From: an uncultured Bacilli bacterium
Lineage (GTDB): Bacteria > Bacillota_I > Bacilli_A > RF39 > UBA660
DNA: 34,140 nucleotides
NCBI GenBank assembly: GCA_947623665.1
Contig: CANQHJ010000010.1
Span: 1-34,140 of the forward strand
Direction: 5' to 3'
How positions within the stretch are numbered: the stretch's first letter is position 1; every line of letters starts with the position of its first letter. The translations under genes were made by a program, and so were the position numbers. This document shows, in pieces, positions 17,046 through 25,630 of the stretch. Under the pieces are notes generated by a model, which did not search any database, was not told the origin of the DNA, and saw only the letters and a list, made by a program, of their open reading frames with translations.

Positions 17046-17816
17046 TATATTTTTATATCCTTTATTTAATGTCTTAACAAAATCTTTAGGAATTTTTTTA
17101 TTAGCTTCAAATATTAAATTTGAATTAATTCCATACATAGCTTCAGCCATAGAGCCAACAATACAAGCATTAGTATCAGTATCTCCACCATAAGAAATTA
17201 CTTTTCTGATACTTTCATCAAAACTATTAGAAGTAAAAAGAGCATATAAACAATTATCAATAGTTTCATAACAAGTAGAATTAAACTTAGAAAAATCTTT
17301 ATATTGAAAATCTAAATTCAACTTATTAATAATTTCTTCTTTAGAAAGACCTTTTCTAGATAAAAAGATAATTAAAGAAACAGTAGTTGCACAATTAATT
17401 GCTTCCTCACTATTATGTGAAGGAATAGTAGCTTTAACAACGTTTTCTACAACTTCCTCTTCTGTATTAAATAAATAACCGATAGGAGAAATTCTCATCA
17501 TTGCACCATTACCAATACTACTACCTTCAAAATCCTCTTTAATCCATTTTATAAAACCAGGAGAAAAAGAAGTTTTAAAATAAGGTTCAAAATCAGGTTT
17601 ATAATCTATAAATCTTTTACCATAAAGTTTTAAATATTCTTTATAATCACCTTTATTAAGTACAGCATCCAACAAAGCAACAGTTAAAATAGAATCATCA
17701 CTAAAAAATCCTTTGTTATTAATTAGGTCTCCATTAATTTTAATATGTTTAATTTTCTTAATTTGTTCATATTCATAAATAGAACCAGCTATATCTCCAA
17801 TAATAGCACCATACAT
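17034..17816 (-). CDS. ADP-ribosylglycohydrolase-family protein
   Basis: The 260-residue protein belongs to the ARH/DraG family, which removes ADP-ribose from modified proteins or metabolites using two magnesium ions. Visible motifs are GAIIGDIAGSIYE at the N-terminus, FSDDSILTVALLDA (metal-binding S-D-D), and SYGGDTDTNACIVGSMAEA near the C-terminus (metal-binding D-T-D). Length is slightly short but all metal motifs are present, so an active enzyme is expected. The ATG at 17816 lies six bases after GAGGTG, and this ribosome-binding site overlaps the purF stop codon; the two genes are therefore closely coupled. No ADP-ribosyltransferase is seen nearby, so the substrate is open. Confidence 0.88.
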   Translation of the reverse strand: MYGAIIGDIAGSIYEYEQIKKIKHIKINGDLINNKGFFSDDSILTVALLDAVLNKGDYKEYLKLYGKRFIDYKPDFEPYFKTSFSPGFIKWIKEDFEGSSIGNGAMMRISPIGYLFNTEEEVVENVVKATIPSHNSEEAINCATTVSLIIFLSRKGLSKEEIINKLNLDFQYKDFSKFNSTCYETIDNCLYALFTSNSFDESIRKVISYGGDTDTNACIVGSMAEAMYGINSNLIFEANKKIPKDFVKTLNKGYKNIKKL

Positions 17817-17821
17817 TTCAA

Positions 17822-19264
17822 TCACCTCTTTTTCTTAGTAAATTGAATAGGAGTATTTTCAAAACGATTTTTATCTATACTATCAGGAACTTCAACTGGA
17901 TATACCCCAGAAAAACATCCAGTACAAATACCGTCTAAATTACAATTATAAGTTAATTTATTTAAATTTTCTAAACTTAAATAATCAAGAGAATCAGCAC
18001 CTATTATTTTTCTAATTTCCTCTACAGTTCTCTCATTAGAAATTAAATTTTCTTTATTATCAATATCAGTACCAAAATAACAAATATCTCTAAAAGCAGG
18101 AGATGCAATTTTTATATGAACTTCTTTAGCACCAGCTTCATAAAGAGATTTTATAATTTTTGTAATAGTAGTTCCTCTTACAATAGAATCATCAATTAAT
18201 ATTATTCTCTTATCCTTAACGGCATCACGTATAGGATTAAGTTTTAAATTAACTAAATCACGTCTTTTATCTTGAGCATTTTGTATAAAAGTTCTTCCAA
18301 TATATTTACTTTTTACAAAAATATTTTTATAAGGTATACCAGACTCCATAGAATAACCTAAAGCAGCATCAAGTCCCGAATCAGGAACACCAGCAACTAT
18401 ATCTGCATCTACTTTTGATTGCCTTGCTAAAAAACGTCCCATTAATTCTCTAGCATATTGAACATTAAGACCATCAATTGTAGAGTCTCCTCTAGCAAAA
18501 TATATATATTCAAAACTACATAAACTTTTATTTTCATTAGGAAAAACTTTATAACTATTTATTTTATTGTTTTCAACAACTACCATTTCCCCAGGTTCTA
18601 CATCACGAGTTATTTTATGACCAGTAATATCTAAAGCACAACTTTCAGAAGAAAAAGTAACTCCACTATCATCAATACTCATACAAAGTGGTCTAAATCC
18701 ATGAGGATCTCTTACTGCAATTAATTTTCTAGGGGACATAATCAAAAGAGAATAAGCACCTTTAATTTTCTCCATAGTATTTTTAACAGCTTCCTCAATA
18801 GAGTGAGTTTTAATCCTCTCTTTAATAATTGTATGAACAATAACTTCTGTATCACTAGTAGTTGTAAAAACATGCCCCTGATTTTCAAGTTCTTCTTTAA
18901 TATCAAAAGCATTAGTTAAATTACCATTATGAGCTACTACTATAGTTCCTTTTTTATGATTTCTCACAATAGGTTGAGCATTGTTTTTATTACTATTACC
19001 AGTAGTAGAATATCTAACATGACCAACTGCAATTTTACCTTTAGGAAGTAATTTTAAACAATCATTTGTAAATTTATCAGAAACAAGACCTAAATCATGA
19101 TGATAATTAATAATACCATAATTATTAACTGCAATACCACAACTTTCTTCTCCTCTGTGTTGTAATGCAGAAAGACCAATACATACCTCACTTACTAAAT
19201 CTTCCTCATCATTAAATGAATAAACACCAAAAACCCCACACTCTTCACTAATTTTATCAGACAT
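17822..19264 (-). CDS. purF: Amidophosphoribosyltransferase
   Basis: This 480-residue enzyme performs the first committed step of purine synthesis: PRPP plus glutamine gives phosphoribosylamine. The N-terminus MSDKISEE-CGVFG has the nucleophile Cys9 after an eight-residue propeptide, as in Bacillus PurF. The glutaminase domain (HRGEESCGIAV, GHVRYSTTG, AHNGNLTN) is followed by the phosphoribosyltransferase domain with the PRPP loop ILIDDSIVRGTT. C-terminal cysteines (ICYFG, YNCNLDGICTGCFSG) fit the 4Fe-4S cluster form. The ATG at 19264 has AGAGGTG upstream. No other purine biosynthesis gene lies in the window. No clear promoter lies between it and the terminator-like hairpin after the upstream gene. 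Confidence 0.95.
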   Translation of the reverse strand: MSDKISEECGVFGVYSFNDEEDLVSEVCIGLSALQHRGEESCGIAVNNYGIINYHHDLGLVSDKFTNDCLKLLPKGKIAVGHVRYSTTGNSNKNNAQPIVRNHKKGTIVVAHNGNLTNAFDIKEELENQGHVFTTTSDTEVIVHTIIKERIKTHSIEEAVKNTMEKIKGAYSLLIMSPRKLIAVRDPHGFRPLCMSIDDSGVTFSSESCALDITGHKITRDVEPGEMVVVENNKINSYKVFPNENKSLCSFEYIYFARGDSTIDGLNVQYARELMGRFLARQSKVDADIVAGVPDSGLDAALGYSMESGIPYKNIFVKSKYIGRTFIQNAQDKRRDLVNLKLNPIRDAVKDKRIILIDDSIVRGTTITKIIKSLYEAGAKEVHIKIASPAFRDICYFGTDIDNKENLISNERTVEEIRKIIGADSLDYLSLENLNKLTYNCNLDGICTGCFSGVYPVEVPDSIDKNRFENTPIQFTKKKR

Positions 19265-19287
19265 CAAAACACCTCTTTTCAAAATAA

Positions 19288-19313
19288 TTAAAAAAACTTA
19301 GAAAATCTAAGTT
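19288..19313 (-). terminator. Terminator or attenuator between superoxide reductase gene and purF
   Basis: Read on the minus strand, AACTTAGA and TCTAAGTT (19313-19306 and 19302-19295) form an eight-base stem with a three-base loop, followed by seven T. It lies directly after the superoxide reductase stop and only about 30 bases before the purF start, leaving little room for a separate purF promoter. Partial read-through is likely. Confidence 0.7.
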
Positions 19314-19686
19314 ATTTAATTTCACTTTTCCAAAGCCCATGTAGATTACAATAAGCATATAAAGTACCTTTATCTTCATCAAACTCTATGGAAGCATCCA
19401 TTCCAGGTTTTAAATATGCAAATTCTTCCTTTTCATCATTTACAAAAGCAATCCATTCTATATAATGTTCTTCTTCCATAACATGATTAACTTCAACTCT
19501 AAGTTTTCCATCTTTAACTTCATAAGTTGGTACATGTTTTTCAAATGCAGCATCAACACTATTAGGAGTTAATACTTCCATAGATTCTCCACAACATACA
19601 ACACCACAATTTTTGCATTTACAATCCTTAAATACTTTTACATAAGCTCCACAATTTTTACATTTTTTAATTAATAATTCTCTCAT
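19312..19686 (-). CDS. dfx: Desulfoferrodoxin-type superoxide reductase
   Basis: The 124-residue protein reduces superoxide to hydrogen peroxide without making oxygen, a defence typical of anaerobes. The N-terminal desulforedoxin-like part has cysteines KCKNCGAY and CKCKNCGVVCCGE for an Fe(Cys)4 centre. The neelaredoxin part has the iron ligands in FEKHVPTYE, VNHVMEEEHYIEW and YCNLHGLW (four His and one Cys). The key Glu/Lys region EKHVP is intact. Its ribosome-binding site GAGGAGA lies within the last codons of the upstream FAD oxidoreductase, one base apart, so the two are cotranscribed. The gene symbol is assigned from family similarity. Confidence 0.94.
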   Translation of the reverse strand: MRELLIKKCKNCGAYVKVFKDCKCKNCGVVCCGESMEVLTPNSVDAAFEKHVPTYEVKDGKLRVEVNHVMEEEHYIEWIAFVNDEKEEFAYLKPGMDASIEFDEDKGTLYAYCNLHGLWKSEIK

Positions 19687-19687
19687 A

Positions 19688-21085
19688 TTATCTCTCCTCT
19701 TTTCTTAAAATATCTCTTGCAGCAATTAAACCAGTTGCAGCCGCAGTAACAATATTTCCAGCCTTACCAGCACCATCACCAACAAAATAAATATTTTTAT
19801 CCTTTAATTTCATATTATTATCTGTATCTATTTCATTACTAAAAAATTTTATTTCAGGACCATAAAGTAATGTTTCTCCATTATTAACACCAGGAATAAT
19901 TTTATCCAGAGTATCAAGTCCTTCTATAATATTTTTAATAATTCTATGAGGTAAAACCAAAGCAAGATCTCCTGCTACAACATCTTTTAAAGTAGGTTCA
20001 ATAAAACCTTTCTTTATACGATTCATATTACTTCTTCTTCCCATTTTTAAATCTCTAAGAGTTTGTAAAATAGGTTTTCCATCTCCTAAAGTATTTGCAA
20101 TCTTTGCAATACTCTCACCATATTCACGAGTATTAGTAACAGGTTCAGTTAAACTAACACGTGAAATAAAAGCAAAGTTAGAATTATCTGATTTAATATC
20201 CTTTAAAGCATGCCCATTAACACAAATATAACCATTATAATTTTCTTTTGCAACAAATCCTCCAGGATTAGTACAAAAAGTTCTTATTTGATCTCCATAA
20301 GTATCAGTTGTAATAAATATTGTTGGATCATAAATAACATTTGTAATAGGTGCTAAAATTTCTTTTCTAACCTCAACCCTAACACCAATCTCAATACTTT
20401 GAGAAGTATATTGAATATTATATTTATCTGCAAACTCTTGAACCCATTTTGCACCAGTTCTACCAGGCGCTACTACAACATATCTACCATATACTGATTT
20501 AATATTTTTTCCTTTTTTATATTTAACCTCACATTTCTCATTATTATATATAACATCTTCTACATCAACATTTTCCAAAACATCAACATTATGTTTAACT
20601 AAATAATCAGTAAAGTTTTTTATGTAAGTTGGTAACTTATCACTACCTAAATGTTTTTGTTTAATAATTAGAAGACTAGCTCCAACTCTTGCAATTTTCT
20701 CTTCAAGGGATAAAGCCTCATCCATATTAGTAGGATAAACTTCAGAATCCATTTCAAATTTATTAAAAATCTCTTCAGTATCATCTATAATTTTAAAAGC
20801 TTCACTTCTATCTAAATACTTAAATAAATCAGACTTCCCAAGTTTAGGAATGAAATTAAGTTTTCCATCAGAAAAAGTACCAGCACCCCCATATCCAGAA
20901 AGTATTGCACACGGATTACAATTAAGACAAATTCCATTTTTATTTTTATTCATTGGACAAACTCTATTATCCGCAAGTCTACCTTTATCAAGAAGTAAAA
21001 TTTTTAAATTTTTATTTTTTAAAGAAAGCTCATATGCAGTAAAAAGTCCTGCAGGTCCAGCTCCCACTATAATTACATCATACAT
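19688..21085 (-). CDS. FAD-dependent oxidoreductase (COG2509-like dehydrogenase)
   Basis: The 465-residue protein opens with a dinucleotide-binding motif, VIIVGAGPAGLFTAYEL, with an acidic residue at the end of the second strand (LLLDKG). A cysteine cluster, CPMN then GICLNCNPC, precedes SGYGGAGTFSDGKL. The C-terminal FAD motif is IYFVGDGAGKAGNIVTAAATG. This layout fits the family of uncharacterised FAD-dependent dehydrogenases; some relatives are annotated as NAD(P)/FAD-dependent oxidoreductases without a known substrate. It heads an operon with superoxide reductase, so a link to redox or oxygen stress is plausible but unproven. The ATG has GGTGGTG upstream. It diverges from the gene at 21201, and the 115 bases between must hold both promoters. 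Confidence 0.85.
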   Translation of the reverse strand: MYDVIIVGAGPAGLFTAYELSLKNKNLKILLLDKGRLADNRVCPMNKNKNGICLNCNPCAILSGYGGAGTFSDGKLNFIPKLGKSDLFKYLDRSEAFKIIDDTEEIFNKFEMDSEVYPTNMDEALSLEEKIARVGASLLIIKQKHLGSDKLPTYIKNFTDYLVKHNVDVLENVDVEDVIYNNEKCEVKYKKGKNIKSVYGRYVVVAPGRTGAKWVQEFADKYNIQYTSQSIEIGVRVEVRKEILAPITNVIYDPTIFITTDTYGDQIRTFCTNPGGFVAKENYNGYICVNGHALKDIKSDNSNFAFISRVSLTEPVTNTREYGESIAKIANTLGDGKPILQTLRDLKMGRRSNMNRIKKGFIEPTLKDVVAGDLALVLPHRIIKNIIEGLDTLDKIIPGVNNGETLLYGPEIKFFSNEIDTDNNMKLKDKNIYFVGDGAGKAGNIVTAAATGLIAARDILRKEER

Positions 21086-21176
21086 AAAAACACCACCCTA
21101 ACAATTTTATTATAACATCCTCCTAAAAAAAACAAAAGCATGAAAATAAATTTATAAAAAATAATAAATTTTATAG

Positions 21177-21182
21177 TATAAT
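21177..21182 (+). promoter_or_regulatory. Likely -10 box for the ComEC-like operon
   Basis: TATAAT at 21177-21182 lies 18 bases before the ATG at 21201 with AGGAGG between. No good -35 box was found, and the leader would be very short, so this is a weak call. Confidence 0.3.
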
Positions 21183-21200
21183 GATAATAGGAGGATCAAG

Positions 21201-22103
21201 ATGAGTAAAAGAGATTTAAGAAAGATAATAACTAGTCTAATGATAATTGTAGCAATCTGTATTACTACGGTATTATCAACTTTTCTAGAGCCAACAAAAG
21301 GATCAGAAAAAACACAAGAGTCTATGAAAATAGAAGGAGATAATTTAAAAGTATATTTTTTAGATGTTGGACAAGCTGATTCAATTCTAATACAAGATAA
21401 AAATGAATTTATGTTAATAGATGCAGGAAATAACGAAGATGGAGAAAAACTAGTAGAATATTTTAAATCACTTGGAATAACAAAATTTAAATATGTAATT
21501 GGAACTCATCCTCACGAAGATCATATCGGAGGAATGGATAATATTATAAATAATTTTGATATAGAAAAATATTATATGCCAGATGCTATCACAACAACAA
21601 AAACTTTTGAAAGTGTACTTGATGCTCTAGGAAATAAAAACTTACAATTTGATGTTCCAAAAGAAGATGAAGTAATAACTTTAAATAATGCTACTATTAA
21701 GTTTTTACATTCAGAAGATGGAAAAAGTGATTTGAATGATACATCTATTGTTTTAAAAATGACATATGGAAATAAGAAGTTTTTATTCACAGGAGATGCT
21801 ACTAGTAATGTAGAAAAGAAAATAATAAACAAAGATATATCTTGTGATGTTTTAAAAGTAGGTCATCATGGATCACAATACAGTACAACAGAAATTTTTT
21901 TAGAAAAAACAGACCCAATATATGCAATTATCTCAGTAGGAAAAAACAATACTTATAAACATCCAAGAGAAGAAACTCTAAATAAATTAAAAGAAAGAAA
22001 CATAAAAGTTTACAGGACAGATCAAGATGGAACAATTATTGCTACAACAGATGGAGAAGAAATAAAATTTGAGACAATTAAAACAGATTTGGATGGTGAA
22101 TAA
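21201..22103 (+). CDS. Membrane-anchored ComEC/Rec2-like metallo-beta-lactamase-fold hydrolase
   Basis: The 300-residue protein has one N-terminal hydrophobic segment (about 10-28) and an extracellular metallo-beta-lactamase domain. Its start VYFLDVGQADSILIQ, metal motif GTHPHEDHIGG, FLFTGDAT and VGHHGSQYS match the C-terminal domain of ComEC proteins, which is thought to act as a nuclease on incoming DNA. There is no ComEC channel domain, so this is the stand-alone secreted form common in Firmicutes. The ATG follows AGGAGG. A small DUF3006-like gene follows after one base, a pairing seen in many clostridia. Confidence 0.88.
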   Translation: MSKRDLRKIITSLMIIVAICITTVLSTFLEPTKGSEKTQESMKIEGDNLKVYFLDVGQADSILIQDKNEFMLIDAGNNEDGEKLVEYFKSLGITKFKYVIGTHPHEDHIGGMDNIINNFDIEKYYMPDAITTTKTFESVLDALGNKNLQFDVPKEDEVITLNNATIKFLHSEDGKSDLNDTSIVLKMTYGNKKFLFTGDATSNVEKKIINKDISCDVLKVGHHGSQYSTTEIFLEKTDPIYAIISVGKNNTYKHPREETLNKLKERNIKVYRTDQDGTIIATTDGEEIKFETIKTDLDGE

Positions 22104-22104
22104 A

Positions 22105-22332
22105 ATGAAATATGCAATAGATAGAATAGAAGAAAATATTGCTATACTTGAAGATATAAATACAAAAGAGAAAATAGAAATAAATGTAGAAGAATTACCA
22201 AAAGAAATAAAAGAGGGAAATATTTTATTATTTAAAGATAATAAATATATTATAGATGAAGATGAAGAAGAAAAAAGAAGAAAAATTATTTTAGAAAAAT
22301 TTAATAAATTGAAAAGAAATAGTAAATACTAA
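22105..22332 (+). CDS. Small DUF3006-like protein
   Basis: The 75-residue protein begins MKYAIDRIEENIAILED, matching the start of DUF3006 proteins, continues with a small beta-barrel-like stretch, and ends in a very charged tail (DEDEEEKRRKIILEKFNKLK). It has no known activity. Its start is one base after the preceding stop, with GGATGGTGA inside that gene's end; an upstream in-frame start would overlap the metallo-hydrolase gene and adds residues unlike the family. Repeated pairing with ComEC-like hydrolases in other genomes suggests a shared role. Confidence 0.75.
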   Translation: MKYAIDRIEENIAILEDINTKEKIEINVEELPKEIKEGNILLFKDNKYIIDEDEEEKRRKIILEKFNKLKRNSKY

Positions 22333-22348
22333 ACATGAAGGTGATAAG

Positions 22349-23239
22349 ATGAAAAAGGTAGTAATAATAGGTTGTGGAAAAGTAGGTATAACTTATGCTT
22401 ATTCATTAATTAGTACTAAAATGAATTTAGATGAAATAGTTCTTATAGATATAGATAAAGAAAAATTAAATGGAGATTATCTAGATTTAAAACACTCTAT
22501 CTGTTTTAGTGAAAATGATTTAAAAATCAAAATAGGAGATTATGAAGATATAGAAGATGCTGATATAATTTGTATAACTGCAGGAGTAGCACAAAATACT
22601 AATACAACAAGATTGGAAGATATAGAAGGTGCAAAAAATATATATAAAGAAATAACAGATAAATTAAAAAAATATAAATTTAATGGTATTTATTTAATTG
22701 CTAGTAATCCTAATGATGTAATGTGTTATTCTATCCATAAATATTTAGGATATAATCCTAATAAAATTTTAGGAAGTGGAATAAGTCTAGACACTTCAAG
22801 ATTTATAGAAATATTATTAGATGAAGGATATGAAACAGATGGATATGTTTTAGGAGAACATGGAGATAGCTCTTTTATACCATGGAGTAATTTTACAATT
22901 GATGAAAAAAATCCTAATGAAGTCTTCACACAAGAAGAACAAAATGAAATATTAAAAAAAGTACATAATATTAGTAAAGAAATTATTAAAAGTAAAAAAG
23001 CAACTTATTATGGAGTAGCAACTAATCTTACAAGAATTACAAAATGTATTTTAGATAATATAAAATATACAATGCCACTATCTTGTTATGATAAAGAAAA
23101 TGATGTTTTTATTGGTAATATAGCAACCATAAATAAAGACGGACTTGTAGAAAAAATAAAAATAAATTTTACAGAAAAAGAAGAAATGGAGTATCAAAAT
23201 TCTGTAAATATATTAAAAGAATATAATGAAAAATTATAA
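22349..23239 (+). CDS. L-lactate dehydrogenase-like protein
   Basis: The 296-residue protein has the Rossmann motif VVIIGCGKVGITYAYSL, Asp35 for the NAD ribose (LIDID), Gln82 where lactate enzymes have Gln102 (malate enzymes have Arg), Arg88, Asp148/Arg151 in ISLDTSRF, and the active-site His171 in GEHGDS. All catalytic positions fit reduction of pyruvate to L-lactate with NADH. It is short for the family (usually 310-320), and the substrate loop reads QNTNTTR instead of the common Q-x-P-G-E-T/S-R, so 2-hydroxy-acid specificity could differ. It follows the DUF3006-like gene by 16 bases with GAAGGTGAT and ends in a terminator, probably as the last gene of that operon. Confidence 0.85.
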   Translation: MKKVVIIGCGKVGITYAYSLISTKMNLDEIVLIDIDKEKLNGDYLDLKHSICFSENDLKIKIGDYEDIEDADIICITAGVAQNTNTTRLEDIEGAKNIYKEITDKLKKYKFNGIYLIASNPNDVMCYSIHKYLGYNPNKILGSGISLDTSRFIEILLDEGYETDGYVLGEHGDSSFIPWSNFTIDEKNPNEVFTQEEQNEILKKVHNISKEIIKSKKATYYGVATNLTRITKCILDNIKYTMPLSCYDKENDVFIGNIATINKDGLVEKIKINFTEKEEMEYQNSVNILKEYNEKL

Positions 23240-23244
23240 ATGAT

Positions 23245-23274
23245 ATACTATTCTTAAATGAATAGTATTTTTTT
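23245..23274 (+). terminator. Terminator after lactate dehydrogenase
   Basis: ATACTATTC (23245-23253) pairs perfectly with GAATAGTAT (23260-23268) across a six-base loop, then a run of T. Confidence 0.85.
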
Positions 23275-23323
23275 ATAGTCAAAAAAAATATTGTATGTTA
23301 ATATTAAATTAGGGGGAAGCAAT

Positions 23324-25630
23324 ATGGAAGAATTGATAAATAAATTATTTCTAAAAATAAAAAAGCCTATATCATTAGAAGAAATTTTTATTATTGCTAA
23401 AGCAGATACTTTAGAAAAAAGAAAAGAGATAGAAAAAATTATAAGGGAAAAAAGTGAAAAATATGAATTATATCACTCGGAAGAAGGATATATTTTAATA
23501 TATAAAACATCCAAAAGAGTTGGAACATACCATAGTAATGGTACAGATAAAAAAATAGTAGTTGATAATAAACAATATCCATTACTTTTAGATAAAACAA
23601 ACAATGCTATTGATAGAGATAAAGTATTAGTAGATATTCCAGCATTTAATTTAATTGGACAAAATCTAACAGAAGAAGAAAAAGAGTTAAAAAAGAATAA
23701 ATCAGTTATTATAGAAAAAATAATAGATAGAAATTTAGATAGTATAATTGGTACAATTTATCAAGAAAATGACCAATATTTTGTAATGCCATCTAAAGAA
23801 GAATATAAAACATTAAAAATTTTATTAGAAGGAAAAGATTATGAACCAGGACAGAAAGTATTTGTAAAATTAAAACAAGAAGAAAATTCTACAGATACAA
23901 ATACTTATTATCCATCATTAATAGAAAAAATAGACTTTGAAGAAAGTTTAGATGATATAGCTTTAGAAGCATATAAATTTGGGATATATAGAACTTTTAC
24001 AGAAGAAACAAAAGAACAAATAAAAAACATTCCAGATACAGTAAGAGAAGAAGATAAAAAAGGTAAAGCAGACCTTACAGATTGGGAAATCTTCACAATA
24101 GATGGAGATAATACCAAAGATATAGATGATGCTATATCCTTATACGAAGATAAAGATGGAAATACAGTTTTAGGAGTACATATTGCATACCCAGCTTATT
24201 ATATAGAAAAAGAAAGTCCTTTGTATAAAGAAGCATTATCAAAAGGAACAAGTTGTTATCCCACAACAGGAAGAGTATTTCCAATGTTACCTAAAAAACT
24301 ATCCAATGGAATATGTTCACTTAATCCAAATGTAGAGCGTCTTGCAATATCATATATAATTACTTTTGATAAAAATGCTAATGTAATAGATTATAAAATA
24401 ATGGAAAGTGTAATTAAATCGAATATCCAAATGACTTACAATAAAGTAGAAGATTTATTAAGTAAAGGTATTATTCATGAAGGGTATGAAGAACACAAAG
24501 AAACTCTAGTAAAAATGCAAACTCTTGCAAAAAAATTAGAAGAGAAAAGAAAAAAACGTGGTGCCTTAATGCTAAATTCTAAAGATATTAAAATATCTAC
24601 AGATAAAGATGGAAAAGCTAATGCAATTGAAGAGAGAACACGAAGAGAATCAGACAAAATAATAGAATCCTTTATGGTTGTAAGTGCAGAATGTTATGCA
24701 AAATTTTGTGAACAGAAAAACATTCCATGTATTTATAGAAACCATGATGTCCCATTACAAGAAAACATAAATAGATTTATAAAAGAATTAAAACTATATG
24801 GTATAGAGTATAATGAAACTGTTGATGTAAATGATTACAACAGTATTCAAAAATTTTCTGAATATATAATGGAACACGATATCCAAGGACAGATATTAAT
24901 GAATATGTTTATTAGAAATTTAAGAAAAGCAAATTTTGGAGTAGAAAATATAGGACACTGTGGACTAGCAAGTCCAGGACATGTACCAAATACATCTCCT
25001 ATGAGAAGAGGAAACGATTTTATAGACCAATATGTATTAAAAGAAATATATTTAAGTAAAATTTCCTCACCACAAGTAAAAGAAGAAATAGAAAAAAACA
25101 TTCCTGCTCTTAGTAAACATCAAATAAAAAACCTAACAGTATCAAATAATATGTTAAAAAAAGCAGAGAAGCCTCTTACACTTGTAAGAATAGCCTGGGA
25201 AAAAACTTTATCTTTAGTAACAAGCCATTTATCTACTCAAGAAATAAAAGCTAACAAATGTGAAAGATCTGTATGTCATATGAAAATGGTAGAAAAAATG
25301 ACAGAAGAAATAGGAAAAGATTGCAAAGGAACAATAATAGGACTTAATAATAAAAATATAACAGTTATGTTAGATAATTCTGCAGAAGTAATAATCCCAT
25401 TAAAAAACTTACCAGAAGAAGAATGTACTTATGATAGAAAACTAGGATATATAAAATCAGAAAATAATAATTATTTCTTTGGAGATAAAGTAATAGTAAA
25501 AATAGAAGATGCTAATACAGAAGATAGAAAAATATATTGTCATCTAACAGAAAAAATAGAAGAAAATGCAGCATGTAGTGAAAGTGTAAAAAAATATAAA
25601 AAACAAATTAAGAGTGGAGGTATACAATGA
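23324..25630 (+). CDS. Divergent RNase R-like exoribonuclease, first of a tandem pair
   Basis: This 768-residue protein has the RNase R layout: N-terminal winged-helix-like part (about 1-60), two cold-shock-like parts (about 65-200), RNB domain from about 250 and a C-terminal S1-like domain. The metal-binding aspartates are kept in FTIDGDNTKDIDD (Asp260, 266, 268, 269). Several conserved RNB positions are changed: HIADVS becomes HIAYPA (Tyr289), and the TSPIRRYPD motif becomes TSPMRRGND (about 557-565). Catalysis is likely retained, but substrate path or specificity probably differs from canonical RNase R at 8004. The start follows AGGGGGAAG; an upstream in-frame TTG is less likely. The second copy overlaps its stop by four bases. 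Confidence 0.85.
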   Translation: MEELINKLFLKIKKPISLEEIFIIAKADTLEKRKEIEKIIREKSEKYELYHSEEGYILIYKTSKRVGTYHSNGTDKKIVVDNKQYPLLLDKTNNAIDRDKVLVDIPAFNLIGQNLTEEEKELKKNKSVIIEKIIDRNLDSIIGTIYQENDQYFVMPSKEEYKTLKILLEGKDYEPGQKVFVKLKQEENSTDTNTYYPSLIEKIDFEESLDDIALEAYKFGIYRTFTEETKEQIKNIPDTVREEDKKGKADLTDWEIFTIDGDNTKDIDDAISLYEDKDGNTVLGVHIAYPAYYIEKESPLYKEALSKGTSCYPTTGRVFPMLPKKLSNGICSLNPNVERLAISYIITFDKNANVIDYKIMESVIKSNIQMTYNKVEDLLSKGIIHEGYEEHKETLVKMQTLAKKLEEKRKKRGALMLNSKDIKISTDKDGKANAIEERTRRESDKIIESFMVVSAECYAKFCEQKNIPCIYRNHDVPLQENINRFIKELKLYGIEYNETVDVNDYNSIQKFSEYIMEHDIQGQILMNMFIRNLRKANFGVENIGHCGLASPGHVPNTSPMRRGNDFIDQYVLKEIYLSKISSPQVKEEIEKNIPALSKHQIKNLTVSNNMLKKAEKPLTLVRIAWEKTLSLVTSHLSTQEIKANKCERSVCHMKMVEKMTEEIGKDCKGTIIGLNNKNITVMLDNSAEVIIPLKNLPEEECTYDRKLGYIKSENNNYFFGDKVIVKIEDANTEDRKIYCHLTEKIEENAACSESVKKYKKQIKSGGIQ

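Noticed and set aside
20850-21101. Plus-strand frame opposite the FAD oxidoreductase
   Set aside because: It overlaps the conserved FAD-binding start of a clear gene on the other strand and shows no family features.
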